Of a stretch of DNA of 64,000 bases, positions 31,272 through 41,279 are shown piece after piece. Each line of letters begins with the position of its first letter. The stretch's first letter is position 1. The stretch spans positions 1-64,000 of the forward strand of contig JAIORE010000099.1 in NCBI GenBank assembly GCA_021108315.1. The letters are read 5' to 3'. This DNA comes from Candidatus Cloacimonadota bacterium. GTDB lineage: Bacteria; Cloacimonadota; Cloacimonadia; Cloacimonadales; TCS61. The position numbers and the translations under genes are program-made. The notes under the pieces are model-generated. The model made no database searches, was not told the DNA's origin, and saw nothing but the letters and a program-made list of their open reading frames with translations.

Positions 31272-33194
31272 TTACTTTCTTTCACTGTGTTTCACAATAA
31301 TCATTTCCAGAAGAAATAAAAGTAGTACAAATATCAGAAGAAATTTCCAAATCTCATATCCGTAACGGGCTTGCAAAATATTATGTTCCCAATTCTTATC
31401 AAGAAAATGTACATTTTTCATTTTTATTTTGGAAAATCTTACATAATCACTTTCCTGATAATCCAGATTTACAGCAATAGTTGAGCCATTTTCGTCCAAT
31501 TTATAAAGACCTGTTTGGGAAGGAGTGAACAAATTTTTGCTATGATTGAGAGATGTTCCGTCTGGAAGAATAATCTGATCTGTTTTTAATCGTATTTTTT
31601 GATTCACGATTGAGTTTTTTGCCATTACAAAATCATCAGTTAGAAATTGTAAGGTTCGATATGCAAATACAGGAAATGAATGATCTAACAGAAATGGATT
31701 TTGCATGCTGTTACAATCAAAAAGCCATAAAACAGAATTATTATTAACGATGGATAGAGGAACGTTTTCCGCTTGTAACAAAACTGTTGATTTAGTCGAA
31801 ATTTTCCACATATCGGAAATCAAAACAGGTTCAATATTTAACATTTTTGTAATCGGATGAAAAGAGTTTGCAAAATCAAGATTATGATTTTCGGGAGGAG
31901 AAATATATTTTTCAAATTTTAGGTTGAAAAGATTAGAAATGAATTCTTTTGCATTATCTGTGAGATTCATATCTGCTACAAAAAGGAATCTTTTTCCTTC
32001 ATCTGAAAGGTTTTTTAGAAGGAATTTCAATCTACCGGAAATATCTTTCTTTTGAATTACAATAATATTATCATAAATTAATAAATCTTCAATATTTGTA
32101 TTTTCCAAGTTCAAAAAATGGATATTTCCCAAACCATGTGAGTAGATTTCCAACATACTTTCCAAAGGCATCGGCAAATAATTTTCATCTGAAATAATGG
32201 CTACTTGCGGATTATGGTTGTAATAAAAACTGAAATAAAATCTATTATCATAGGCTAATCTTTCATTCTTCACTTCCACATAACCTGAATGCCAACCTGA
32301 TCTTTCCAATTCCAATTGAAAATTTTCCTGTTTGCGTTGAAACGGATTAATGGATGATACTTTTTCGGAAATTGTTCTGCCATCCATAAATAAACGACAG
32401 ATAATATCTTCTTGTTCAAAATTTGCATGATTTACAACTTCAAAAGTTAGTTTTTTATTAAAACTTTTTTTTACAAAATCATTTGTTAATAACACATTCT
32501 GGCAACTAATATTCAACCTTTTTTCTGGAGATGAAGTGGGAATAAAAAACAGATTTGTTTCTAATTTCTCTGGTAATTTCTGTTCTTGCAAATCGGATAT
32601 CACATAAATTTCCTGATTGGGAATATGGCTTTGTTTCAATTTTTCCTGAGCTTCCAGAATTATATCTGACAAAGGAGTAAAAGATGGAATTACTTTGATT
32701 GAACGAATTTTTTTCTCATCCATTTTCCCATAAACTAATTGACTGTTCACTTTATTCCAGTTTTTGTCTAAAGTATAAATTACAGTTATATCATCATTTG
32801 ATAGAATCTGATTTATTTTTTCAGCAATTTTTTTTGCTTTTCCCAGTTCGGTTTGAGTATCAACAAGATAGTCCATACTATATGAATTATCAATAATTAC
32901 CGCAATTGCTGTTTTAGGATGAGTAGTGTTATTTTTCAAAAAAGGTAGTTTCATAGTGGGACGAGATATTGCCAAAATTGTGAAGAGAATAATCAACATT
33001 CTAATCAACAGTAAAATTATGTTTTTAAGATTAAGCTTAGCTTTTTGTTTTTGCTGACTTTCTTTAATAAACCGAATTGAACTAAAAATGATTCTATGTG
33101 GTTTTTTCTTTGCAAAAAGATAGATAATAAGCGGAATAAGAGCCGCAAAAGCGAGAGAGAGGATTCCTGAATTCAAAAAAGAGAGATTAAACAT
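31272..33194 (-). CDS. BatA-like membrane protein with VWA domain
   Basis: N-terminal FLNSGILSLAFAALIPLIIYLFAKKKPHRIIFSSIRFI; VWA MIDAS VIIDNSYSMD; C-terminal TM. Confidence 0.82.
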   Translation of the reverse strand: MFNLSFLNSGILSLAFAALIPLIIYLFAKKKPHRIIFSSIRFIKESQQKQKAKLNLKNIILLLIRMLIILFTILAISRPTMKLPFLKNNTTHPKTAIAVIIDNSYSMDYLVDTQTELGKAKKIAEKINQILSNDDITVIYTLDKNWNKVNSQLVYGKMDEKKIRSIKVIPSFTPLSDIILEAQEKLKQSHIPNQEIYVISDLQEQKLPEKLETNLFFIPTSSPEKRLNISCQNVLLTNDFVKKSFNKKLTFEVVNHANFEQEDIICRLFMDGRTISEKVSSINPFQRKQENFQLELERSGWHSGYVEVKNERLAYDNRFYFSFYYNHNPQVAIISDENYLPMPLESMLEIYSHGLGNIHFLNLENTNIEDLLIYDNIIVIQKKDISGRLKFLLKNLSDEGKRFLFVADMNLTDNAKEFISNLFNLKFEKYISPPENHNLDFANSFHPITKMLNIEPVLISDMWKISTKSTVLLQAENVPLSIVNNNSVLWLFDCNSMQNPFLLDHSFPVFAYRTLQFLTDDFVMAKNSIVNQKIRLKTDQIILPDGTSLNHSKNLFTPSQTGLYKLDENGSTIAVNLDYQESDYVRFSKIKMKNVHFLDKNWEHNILQARYGYEIWKFLLIFVLLLFLLEMIIVKHSERK

Positions 33195-34077
33195 TATGTT
33201 GATTCACCTTTAATTTGTTGTAGAAATTGTTTCCCCAAAAATAAAAAACAACTCCGTAAATTATTCCAAAAATAGTATCAATGAAATAATGATAATGACA
33301 ATGAACAGTAGAAATAGTTAGTAAAATGGTAATAGGAAGAATTAACCAACCAATTAATTTATTAAAATTAAATGCAGATAGATTTATCCCAATAGTAATT
33401 GCAACATGAGAACTGGGAAACGCTCCACCTTGATGCTCTGTATTTCGATAGATAAATGCCATAATTCTCGTAAAAATTCCATAGCGGTATTCAATCGTTA
33501 ATGTTCTGTAGTTTTCCATTATTTCCCACCATCTGCCACCAATTACAGGTAATAAATAATAAGTAATTGTGCAGAAAATAAAGATAAATAAGAGTGTAAA
33601 CATATATCTTGCATGAGATTGCTTATCCTTTATATAAAAATAAACGTATAATAAAATAAATAGATAATAAGCAAAATAAGCAAAATGAAAAAGTTCCTGC
33701 CAAAAATAATTATCTAAAACTTTTCCCCAGATCAAAGCCGGTTGATAACCAAAAATTATTTGATCAATATTTTGAAAAAAAGGATCAACAAAATCAGAGA
33801 AAATAATTTTATTCATATCGGAAGATACTTCAAAAAGGTGGAGAATAAACGGTAAAGAATACCAATCTCTAATAACTCTAATAAATTTATTTTGAGTTTT
33901 TTGGTAGATTGGATCAATATAATAAGCAAATACTACAACTGCACTAAAAACAAACAGATGCAAAAAAGCTTTTTCGATTCTATCCCAGAAAAAAATAACG
34001 AGAATAAGACTAAATAAACTAAAATAAATTGAGATAAGATCAATAGGACGTAATTTTGAATTGTGTATTATTTTCAT
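33187..34077 (-). CDS. PAP2-superfamily / inositolphosphotransferase-like membrane protein
   Basis: QGGAFPSSHVAITIG and TISTVHCHYHYFIDTIFG motifs; multiple TM segments. Confidence 0.8.
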   Translation of the reverse strand: MKIIHNSKLRPIDLISIYFSLFSLILVIFFWDRIEKAFLHLFVFSAVVVFAYYIDPIYQKTQNKFIRVIRDWYSLPFILHLFEVSSDMNKIIFSDFVDPFFQNIDQIIFGYQPALIWGKVLDNYFWQELFHFAYFAYYLFILLYVYFYIKDKQSHARYMFTLLFIFIFCTITYYLLPVIGGRWWEIMENYRTLTIEYRYGIFTRIMAFIYRNTEHQGGAFPSSHVAITIGINLSAFNFNKLIGWLILPITILLTISTVHCHYHYFIDTIFGIIYGVVFYFWGNNFYNKLKVNQHNV

Positions 34078-34183
34078 ATAAATATTTTATAGTTCCTTCA
34101 ATTTTTTAGCAACGAACAAAACTAACAAAACAAACAATAAACTGCTAAGTTCACAGAGAGCACGGAGATAAATATTCAATTCT

Positions 34184-35311
34184 TCAATATGCAATTTTCT
34201 TATCATAAATTCGGTATGTTTTATGAATTACTCCACCTAAATTTTTAGCAATTCGATTCATTATCTTATTGTTCTCCAATATCCACGAAAATTCGGCTTC
34301 CGTCCATTTAATCCTGTGGTTATTAGCTGTTTCGAATGATTTTGCATAAAAGGCAATATCTATTCCTCTATTTTTATATTCTTTGATAACACCCATAGCG
34401 ATTACACGTAAACGAGTAACTTTGTTTTTATAATATAGAGCTTTGAAAATTCCAATAGGGAAAAGATAACCGTTCATTTTTTTCAAAACAAAATTATAAT
34501 CCGGCAGAGTAAGTGAAAATCCGGCTGGTTTCCCGTCAACTTCAGCGATATAAACAAATTCCGGACGAACATAGATAAGCATCTCTTTTACAATGTTATC
34601 AAATTCTGATTTGGTCATGGGAACATCTCCCCAATTATTTTCCCAAGCTTTTGTATAAATTTCAAAAGTAGTTTTTATATCTTCTTTTAATTGAGCTTTT
34701 CTCGTAGATAATGACCTGATGGTGAATTTTCCTCGTTTTTCTAATTTTTTAGCAAGTTTTTCTATTCTTTCCGGTGCTTTCGTAACAGGAACTTTGTAAG
34801 CATAAAGATCCATTTTTTTTGATAATCCTGATTTCTCAATAAGATTCACATAATATTTCTTATTATGAGTCATCAAAACATAAGGTGGAGAATCAAATCC
34901 GTCTATCAAAAGTCCACATTCGTCATTCACCGATAAATTCATCGGTCCTCTCATTGTATCGCAATCTTTTTTCTGCAACCAATTATAGGCAGTTTCAAAT
35001 AATTTATCAGGTACTTTCTGATCATCAATAGATTCAAAGAAACCAAAAAAACCGACTTTATCATTATGTGCTTTGTTGTGCTGAGTGTTTGTCTGAGCTG
35101 TGATTCTACCGATAATTTTACCATTTCTTTCAGCTAAAAAAGGTTGAACCTGAGAATGTTCATAATAGGGATTTTTCTGAGGATTAAACTTTGTTTTCAT
35201 ATCCATGATCAAGGGTGGAATCCAGTTCGGATCATTTTTATACAAGCGGAAAGGAAGTTTTATGAATCTTTGCAAATCTTTTTTTGTTTCAACAGGGATG
35301 ATCTTTATCAT
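34184..35311 (-). CDS. GNAT-like N-acetyltransferase family protein
   Basis: 375 aa; FIKLPFRLYKNDPNWIPPLIMD and YIAEVDGKPAGFSLTLPDYN. Confidence 0.72.
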   Translation of the reverse strand: MIKIIPVETKKDLQRFIKLPFRLYKNDPNWIPPLIMDMKTKFNPQKNPYYEHSQVQPFLAERNGKIIGRITAQTNTQHNKAHNDKVGFFGFFESIDDQKVPDKLFETAYNWLQKKDCDTMRGPMNLSVNDECGLLIDGFDSPPYVLMTHNKKYYVNLIEKSGLSKKMDLYAYKVPVTKAPERIEKLAKKLEKRGKFTIRSLSTRKAQLKEDIKTTFEIYTKAWENNWGDVPMTKSEFDNIVKEMLIYVRPEFVYIAEVDGKPAGFSLTLPDYNFVLKKMNGYLFPIGIFKALYYKNKVTRLRVIAMGVIKEYKNRGIDIAFYAKSFETANNHRIKWTEAEFSWILENNKIMNRIAKNLGGVIHKTYRIYDKKIAY

Positions 35312-35922
35312 ATTTCACCTAATCTTTTTGAAACGAAAAAATTGATTATAATCATAAGAAGAGCTACAATAAACATTTTTCCTATAAATTCTTTTCCGCC
35401 AGGGAATAAAAAATTTATAAAAGGTGGAAGTAAAACAATCATATATTGTGCAAAACGGATTTGCTTGAAAAAAAATACGAGAAATAACGATATGAAAGCA
35501 ATTATGATCATTGGATAGGGAGCAAAAAAAGTAACTAATCCCATATAGGTAAAAATTCCTCTTCCACCTCTGAAATGGTGATCTGCCGGTAAACAATGTC
35601 CAATAATCATTACAAAACCAAGTGATAGAAACAATGGATTTGTCATTATCTCCTCAGCAGTAAATTCCGGTAAAAAACGTAATGTCAGAAACCTTATCAG
35701 AAAAAGATAAAGATACATTTTGCTGAAATCTGCAATTCCGGCTAAAATTCCTAAAGCTTTACTAATATTACAATAAATATTTTCCGTATCAGGATGCCCT
35801 GTTCCAACTTTAGAAATATTCATACTTCGATATTTTCTGGCAATCAAGCGAGCTATAGATAAACATCCTAAACAGTATGATATTGTTATAAATCCAAGAT
35901 AAATCAAAACTTTTATCAACAT
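35308..35922 (-). CDS. plsY: Glycerol-3-phosphate acyltransferase PlsY
   Basis: GCLSIARLIARKYRSMNISKVGTGHPDTENIY; GHCLPADHHFRGGRGIFTYMG; multi-TM; ATGA overlap with the downstream gene. Confidence 0.85.
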   Translation of the reverse strand: MLIKVLIYLGFITISYCLGCLSIARLIARKYRSMNISKVGTGHPDTENIYCNISKALGILAGIADFSKMYLYLFLIRFLTLRFLPEFTAEEIMTNPLFLSLGFVMIIGHCLPADHHFRGGRGIFTYMGLVTFFAPYPMIIIAFISLFLVFFFKQIRFAQYMIVLLPPFINFLFPGGKEFIGKMFIVALLMIIINFFVSKRLGEI

Positions 35923-36102
35923 TATTTTCCCTTAAATTCTTTTTATTCACCTTAAATATGCAAAGATTTTTTGCCATAGATTTTCATGGACAAAACTTAG
36001 ACGGAGAAATTATTAATCATCCCAGTGTAGTTATTTTTTCTTATGGGACAGGCAGATAGTCTGGAGAGTCCGAAATCAAATATTCAATATTAAATGTTAA
36101 AT

Positions 36103-36798
36103 TCAAAAATATTCCCTTGCTCCAAAAATAATACTACCAAGCCTTATGATGTTTGCTCCTTCTTCCAAAGCAATTTCAAAATCATTACTCATTCCCATAG
36201 AAAGATACTTCATGTCAACATTATTAATTTCCATATCTTTGATTTCATTAAATAATAATCTCAAATCTTTAAAGCAATTCCGAATGATTTTTTTATCATC
36301 TGTAAACATTCCAATAGTCATTAATCCTTTGATTTTAAGATTTTCAAATTTGGAAATGGATTTAACGAATTCAATTGTATTTTTTGGATTAATACCGGAT
36401 TTGCTCTCTTCTCCTGAAGTATTCACTTGAATCAAAATATTTTGAATTCTTCCAAGTGATTGTAGTTGCTCATTTAATTTTTTTGCTGTAGAAATTTTAT
36501 CAATTGAGTGAATCAAGGTTGGATTGATTTTAAGAAGTTTATTTATCTTATTTGATTGTAAATGTCCAATAAAATGAAACTCTTTATAGCTGTTTTTTAT
36601 GAATGGAATTTTATTTCCGGCATCTTGAACTTTATTTTCTGCAATATAAGAAATTCCATTTTCTAAAGCTTCTTCTATTTTTTCAAGAGGATGAGTTTTA
36701 GTCACAGCCAAAAGCATAATATCGTTTTGCGAAATATTGTTTTTTTTACAAATTTCTTTGATTTTGAGGTTGATTTTTTTTAGATTTTCTGATATCAT
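36103..36798 (-). CDS. YggS/PLPBP-family PLP-binding protein
   Basis: LLAVTKTHPLEKIEEALENGI, ENKVQDA, HFIGHLQSNKI, QVNTSGEESKSGI, LSMGMSNDFEIALEEGANIIRLGSIIFG; ORF opens at 36825, Met at 36798 preferred. Confidence 0.9.
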   Translation of the reverse strand: MISENLKKINLKIKEICKKNNISQNDIMLLAVTKTHPLEKIEEALENGISYIAENKVQDAGNKIPFIKNSYKEFHFIGHLQSNKINKLLKINPTLIHSIDKISTAKKLNEQLQSLGRIQNILIQVNTSGEESKSGINPKNTIEFVKSISKFENLKIKGLMTIGMFTDDKKIIRNCFKDLRLLFNEIKDMEINNVDMKYLSMGMSNDFEIALEEGANIIRLGSIIFGAREYF

Positions 36799-36812
36799 TT
36801 CTAATTCTCCAT

Positions 36813-37205
36813 CTATAATGTCCAATCTGCAATAATCAAATTTTCAATTCTATTAAAGTGCTTTGTGTTGTGTGTTACAAAGATCATATCATTCGAAATT
36901 GCAATTCCGGCAATTAGTAAATCTATATCATCAAGAGGATTACCTTGTTTTCTTAATATTGAATAAATGTTTGATGATATATCAATAGATTCCAGAGTTA
37001 GAGAAATAATTTTATTTTGTTCAGCAAATTCTAAGAAGGATGTTAATATCTTTTTAGAATCTCTATATTTTAGTCCACTCAATATTTCATAATAAGTTAT
37101 TATGCTGATATTAATCATCTCAAATTCATTTAAATACTCTTCAAAATGCTCTTTTACTTTCTCATTTCCTCTAAAGAAGAGAGATAATATATCTGTATCA
37201 ATCAT
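36813..37205 (-). CDS. PIN-domain toxin (VapC-like)
   Basis: MIDTDILSLFFRG...YYEILSG...NPLDDIDLLIAGIAISNDMIFVTHNTKHFNRI. Confidence 0.85.
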   Translation of the reverse strand: MIDTDILSLFFRGNEKVKEHFEEYLNEFEMINISIITYYEILSGLKYRDSKKILTSFLEFAEQNKIISLTLESIDISSNIYSILRKQGNPLDDIDLLIAGIAISNDMIFVTHNTKHFNRIENLIIADWTL

Positions 37206-37455
37206 TACTTGCTTCAAAATCTCTCCTTGAATTGAAAGCATTTTTTCTACGTATTTTCATCTCATGTGAAAACTCATTGAAATCTTTATCTGACAAATCT
37301 TTCCAGATACCTGCGAAATCCATAATTGATTTGTTTTTACTTTTGCTTCTTTGTAAACCTAATCGGAAAAAATGTATAAGCTCATATATTTCATTTAATT
37401 TTTCTTCTGGTAAAAGCTCGATTTCTTTTAAAATTTCAATTCTTACAGTATGCAT
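37198..37455 (-). CDS. Putative antitoxin partner of the PIN toxin (DUF2281-like)
   Basis: 85 aa, overlaps the toxin start; ELLPEEKLNEIYELIHFF. Confidence 0.65.
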   Translation of the reverse strand: MHTVRIEILKEIELLPEEKLNEIYELIHFFRLGLQRSKSKNKSIMDFAGIWKDLSDKDFNEFSHEMKIRRKNAFNSRRDFEASND

Positions 37456-37457
37456 AA

Positions 37458-38846
37458 TTATCTCCAGTTATCACTCTGCTCATCTTTCTTCGCATTATTA
37501 AAAATTCTATTTTCAATTCTGGTTTTCATAGAAACAGCTATTTCTACATCACCAATAAATTCTACATTTTTCCCAAAATATACATCACCGCCAATTGTAA
37601 GATTTTGACATTTTTTTAGAGAAGGAATTTCGTCTCTAAAATGTTCTTGCAATTGTTCAATATTTTTATAAAACTTCTCATCAAGCTCAATTGTTGGATT
37701 TTTCTTAACTCCTGCTGAGCGAACTAAAGAATAATCTTTCCTAAGCTCATAAATATCCGACCAGATCATTAGGAGATCATTAGTTTTTTTTACTGGTAAA
37801 AAACGTGAACGAGGTACTATCACAGCTTTTGAATTCTCAATAATACTGATTGCTGCTCCCATAGCAGTTTCGATTTGATAAACATCAATACCATCCACAT
37901 TTTTTTCGTTCAGAATTAATGGAAGTGGGATAATTCCCTTGTTTTCAGCAATTTTATCTGATAGAGATTTTAAATTTATCCAAAGATTGTTTGTATTAAA
38001 ATAACCATATTTTTCGATATTTTGGAATTCAGCCATTTCGTCATCCGGACACTGTGCTACTTCACGCAAGATTAATTGTCCGTCTTTTGTTTCAGCAAGA
38101 TGTCCGCCTTTTTTATCCATTTCCGTACGGCGACATACTTCCATCAAAAATGGGATATTTTCTCTATCGAATAATTCTAAAATTGATTCATCAATTACAG
38201 CTCCGAGATTATCAGCATTAGAGATAAAAGCATACTCAATTCCTTTGTTTAAAAGCTGTTGTAACACACCGGAAATCTGCATTGCCAAATATATTTCTCC
38301 ATGTCCGGGTGGATTCCAATTGGAATTTTCGTTTTTACTTTTCAAGGGAGAAAGATCATCTTTTCTAATTTTGGGAAATTTATTCTGAATAAAATCTAAA
38401 GGGACACCTTCAATTTTTAGATTATTATATTTTTTGAGATAGTTCAATGTATCTTCCCGAGTGTTGAAGCTATTCATAAAAAGCAGCGGGATATTATTTT
38501 GTTTTTCTTTTCGCAAAAATAAAATTTGTTGCGATATAATATCTAAAAAGTTTAAATCATCTTTAACATTTAGAAGCGATTTGGCTTTTTTGAGTCCCAT
38601 ACTTGTTCCCAAACCACCATTCAGTTTAATTACAACAAGTTTACCCAATAGATTATCTTGGCTTTTCGTTAATTCTTCATAATCTATCAGATTTTTCTTT
38701 TGAGGAGGAACGATTTCTGATTCGGATAATTTTCCGGTGGCACCTTTTTGAACTTGTTTATAATATTTTTGAAACGATTCTTGAACTTTTGGGTCAATTC
38801 TTTCCTTTTTCATTAATTCTAAAAATTTCTCAATGTGATTGGTCAT
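37458..38846 (-). CDS. UTP--glucose-1-phosphate uridylyltransferase (UGP family)
   Basis: KLVVIKLNGGLGTSMGLKKAKSLL, GHGEIYLAMQISGVLQQLLNKGIEYAFISNADNLGA. Confidence 0.9.
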   Translation of the reverse strand: MTNHIEKFLELMKKERIDPKVQESFQKYYKQVQKGATGKLSESEIVPPQKKNLIDYEELTKSQDNLLGKLVVIKLNGGLGTSMGLKKAKSLLNVKDDLNFLDIISQQILFLRKEKQNNIPLLFMNSFNTREDTLNYLKKYNNLKIEGVPLDFIQNKFPKIRKDDLSPLKSKNENSNWNPPGHGEIYLAMQISGVLQQLLNKGIEYAFISNADNLGAVIDESILELFDRENIPFLMEVCRRTEMDKKGGHLAETKDGQLILREVAQCPDDEMAEFQNIEKYGYFNTNNLWINLKSLSDKIAENKGIIPLPLILNEKNVDGIDVYQIETAMGAAISIIENSKAVIVPRSRFLPVKKTNDLLMIWSDIYELRKDYSLVRSAGVKKNPTIELDEKFYKNIEQLQEHFRDEIPSLKKCQNLTIGGDVYFGKNVEFIGDVEIAVSMKTRIENRIFNNAKKDEQSDNWR

Positions 38847-38876
38847 ATATCCTCCAAAAATTATCTAATAAATATA

Positions 38877-39809
38877 CTAACAATTAATTTTACTATCTAT
38901 AGAAATTTTCTTTTGTCTATTTAATTTACGACTTTGATTTACCATCAATTCTCCCAGCAAACCTAATGAAAAAAGTTGAAAACCGATAGTTATCAACAAA
39001 ACTGATAAGTACAAAAGAGGACGGTTGCTTAAAGATTGATGATAGCCATACTTTAAAATTGTAAGGTAGATACCAATCAAAAATCCTGCAAAACCAAAAA
39101 GTGAGCCAATTCCACCAAATAAATAAAGAGGACTGTGCATATAATTCGTGACCAGTTTTACCGTCAATAAATCCAAAAAACCGCGTAAATAACGTTCAAT
39201 ACCATATTTTGATTTGCCGAATTCACGTTTGCGATGATGAATAGGAATTTCTGCAATGCGGAATCCTTTTTCTTGAGCCAATGCCGGAACATAACGATGC
39301 ATCTCTCCGTAAATATCAAGTTCTTTGACGACTTCTTTCCGATATGCTTTAAATCCGCAGTTGTAATCATGAAGTTTTAATTTAAAAGAGCTTGAAACAA
39401 CAGAATTGAAAATTTTAGAAGGTAAAGTTTTTGAGATTGGATCTTTTCTTTTCTCTTTCCAACCGGTAACCAGATCAAATCCTTCCTCAAGTTTTTCTAA
39501 AAAGCGTGGTATTTCCTTAGGATCATCCTGAAGATCTGCATCCATTGTGAAAACGACATCACCAATTGCTTCCGAGAAACCAACTTGCAAGCCGGCAGCC
39601 TTTCCGAAGTTTTTTCTAAATTTAATTACTTTTACATTACTATCTATTTCAGTTAATTTCTGCATTTCAGAAAAACTGGTATCAGTACTGCCATCATCAA
39701 TGAATATTATTTCGTATTCATAATTCATTACATTTGCAATAATTTCCGAATACAGTATTTTCAGACTTTTTTCCTCATTAAATACGGGGATTACAAAAGA
39801 TAATTTCAT
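38877..39809 (-). CDS. Family 2 glycosyltransferase (DPM1/GtrB-like)
   Basis: SFVIPVFNEEKSLKILYSEI, FIDDGSTDTSF, VVFTMDADLQDDPKEIPRF, two C-terminal TM segments. Confidence 0.9.
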   Translation of the reverse strand: MKLSFVIPVFNEEKSLKILYSEIIANVMNYEYEIIFIDDGSTDTSFSEMQKLTEIDSNVKVIKFRKNFGKAAGLQVGFSEAIGDVVFTMDADLQDDPKEIPRFLEKLEEGFDLVTGWKEKRKDPISKTLPSKIFNSVVSSSFKLKLHDYNCGFKAYRKEVVKELDIYGEMHRYVPALAQEKGFRIAEIPIHHRKREFGKSKYGIERYLRGFLDLLTVKLVTNYMHSPLYLFGGIGSLFGFAGFLIGIYLTILKYGYHQSLSNRPLLYLSVLLITIGFQLFSLGLLGELMVNQSRKLNRQKKISIDSKINC

Positions 39810-40066
39810 TTTTATACCTAATTAATCAAAATAGTCTCTCGCAAAGACGCTAAGTCACCAAGTTTAATAACTCGTTACGAAGTTTGTCTTTGTAATACTC
39901 ATTTATCGTTCTCAATATCCCAAACGCTTTCGGAATGAGTGAGAACTTGATATTTCGTTAAAATTTATTCTTAAAATTCTTCAATTCGTGTTAATTCGTG
40001 TAAATGAGCTTCGCAGGTCTCCCTTTGGTCGGCTCGTGGTTTCAAGATTTTTTGTTAAGCCACAAA

Positions 40067-40657
40067 TTACACAAAAATATTCATAATAGACATTACAATT
40101 CCTGAAAAAATTGGAATTTTAAAATTATCATCCAAGGGAATATTGGAAAATTCAGCTGTTGTTGCTGCAATTGCTCCGAATAAAGCTACCAAGGGATGTA
40201 TGAAAAAAAGAGCAAAAACAAATGTTCCAATGAAACAACTTAAACTACCTTCCAAGCTCTTTTTTGAACCGAAAAGTTTTCTTTTCCCAAAAGGGATCCC
40301 AATAATTGCTGCTAAAGTATCACCAATTGCTAAAAATGAAAGAGCTATAAAACTTATATCTTTGGGAAAAACAGCAATACATAAAATTGCTGAAATCAGA
40401 AGATAAGTTGCTCCGGTAAAATCATGAACCTCATGTTTTCTGAGCATAATTCCAAAAATATTATAAAATATTCTCTTGAAATTTTTGTGTTCCAATCGAA
40501 TAATTTCTACAAGCAGAGAAGCTAATGTCAAGGGAACTAAAAAAGAAAAAATATATTTTCGATTACTGTGAAAAAGATATCTAAAAGCTAAAGGCAGAAT
40601 CATTGAGCTTACATGGATTGACTTACGATAGATCTCTTTTTTCTGTTTATCAAGCAT
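40067..40657 (-). CDS. Phosphatidate cytidylyltransferase / dolichol-phytol kinase-like membrane protein
   Basis: KSIHVSSMILPL...GDTLAAIIGIPFGKRKLFGSKKSLEGSLSCFIGTFVFALFF. Confidence 0.78.
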   Translation of the reverse strand: MLDKQKKEIYRKSIHVSSMILPLAFRYLFHSNRKYIFSFLVPLTLASLLVEIIRLEHKNFKRIFYNIFGIMLRKHEVHDFTGATYLLISAILCIAVFPKDISFIALSFLAIGDTLAAIIGIPFGKRKLFGSKKSLEGSLSCFIGTFVFALFFIHPLVALFGAIAATTAEFSNIPLDDNFKIPIFSGIVMSIMNIFV

Positions 40658-40690
40658 ATTTTTTGGGATTCCTTTTAATGTTAAGTCTTC

Positions 40691-40924
40691 TTATTTACCA
40701 ATTTGAAACAAAAAATCTGGTGAAAAGTCAGCTTCGTTTGGCCAAACAATTGTATCAATATCAGGATTTATTTTTACTTTTTGAAAATATTCAATTTCTT
40801 TTAATAATTCAAATATTTCACCTTCAAGATGTTTTCTTAAATCTACGATTTTTATTATATTGTTTTCAAAAGTCAGTTTTAATACATAATTTTTTACATA
40901 ACTTACTTTTTTTACAAAGTGCAT
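40691..40924 (-). CDS. DUF2442-like protein
   Basis: 77 aa; IVDLRKHLEGEIFELLKEIEYFQKVKINPDIDTIVWPNEADFSPDFLF. Confidence 0.75.
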   Translation of the reverse strand: MHFVKKVSYVKNYVLKLTFENNIIKIVDLRKHLEGEIFELLKEIEYFQKVKINPDIDTIVWPNEADFSPDFLFQIGK

Positions 40925-40933
40925 AGTTGACTC

Positions 40934-41194
40934 CTATACAAGTGGTTCTATTTTGTTCAATTGTTTCTTTTGATTTGCTAAATTCCAGTCTTCCATTAGT
41001 TCCTCGCGGTGATCAAAAGCCCATTCCAAAACTAAAGAAATTATCCTTTTCGGTAATCTTCCCTCAATAAGTTTCAATTCTTCAATAGAAAAAACTCCTG
41101 TTTATCCACCATACTTAGCGTGAAAATGCGGTATTCCGTGCTCTTTATGGTACATGGCTATTACTATTCCTAAAAATCTACTAACTTCTGGCAT
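40934..41194 (-). pseudogene. DUF4160-like protein interrupted by an in-frame TAA (41102-41104)
   Basis: MPEVSRFLGIVIAMYHKEHGIPHFHAKYGG*TGVFSIEELKLIEGRLPKRIISLVLEWAFDHREELMEDWNLANQKKQLNKIEPLV*. Confidence 0.78.
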
Positions 41195-41279
41195 AAATAT
41201 TTCTCCGTTCCCTTTTTGTTATGGTTATTATTTGTTTTTTATATTTTGAGATTTTTCTCCTTCATTTTTTTTGAGAACT

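Noticed and set aside
35144-35518. 124-aa ORF antisense to the plsY-like and GNAT genes
   Set aside because: Shadow ORF opposite two recognisable genes.
40001-40066. Possible regulatory RNA from the GC-richer 'cgcaggtctccctttggtcggctcgtgg' segment
   Set aside because: Short, no convincing secondary structure or known motif; may belong to the degenerate intergenic repeat family.
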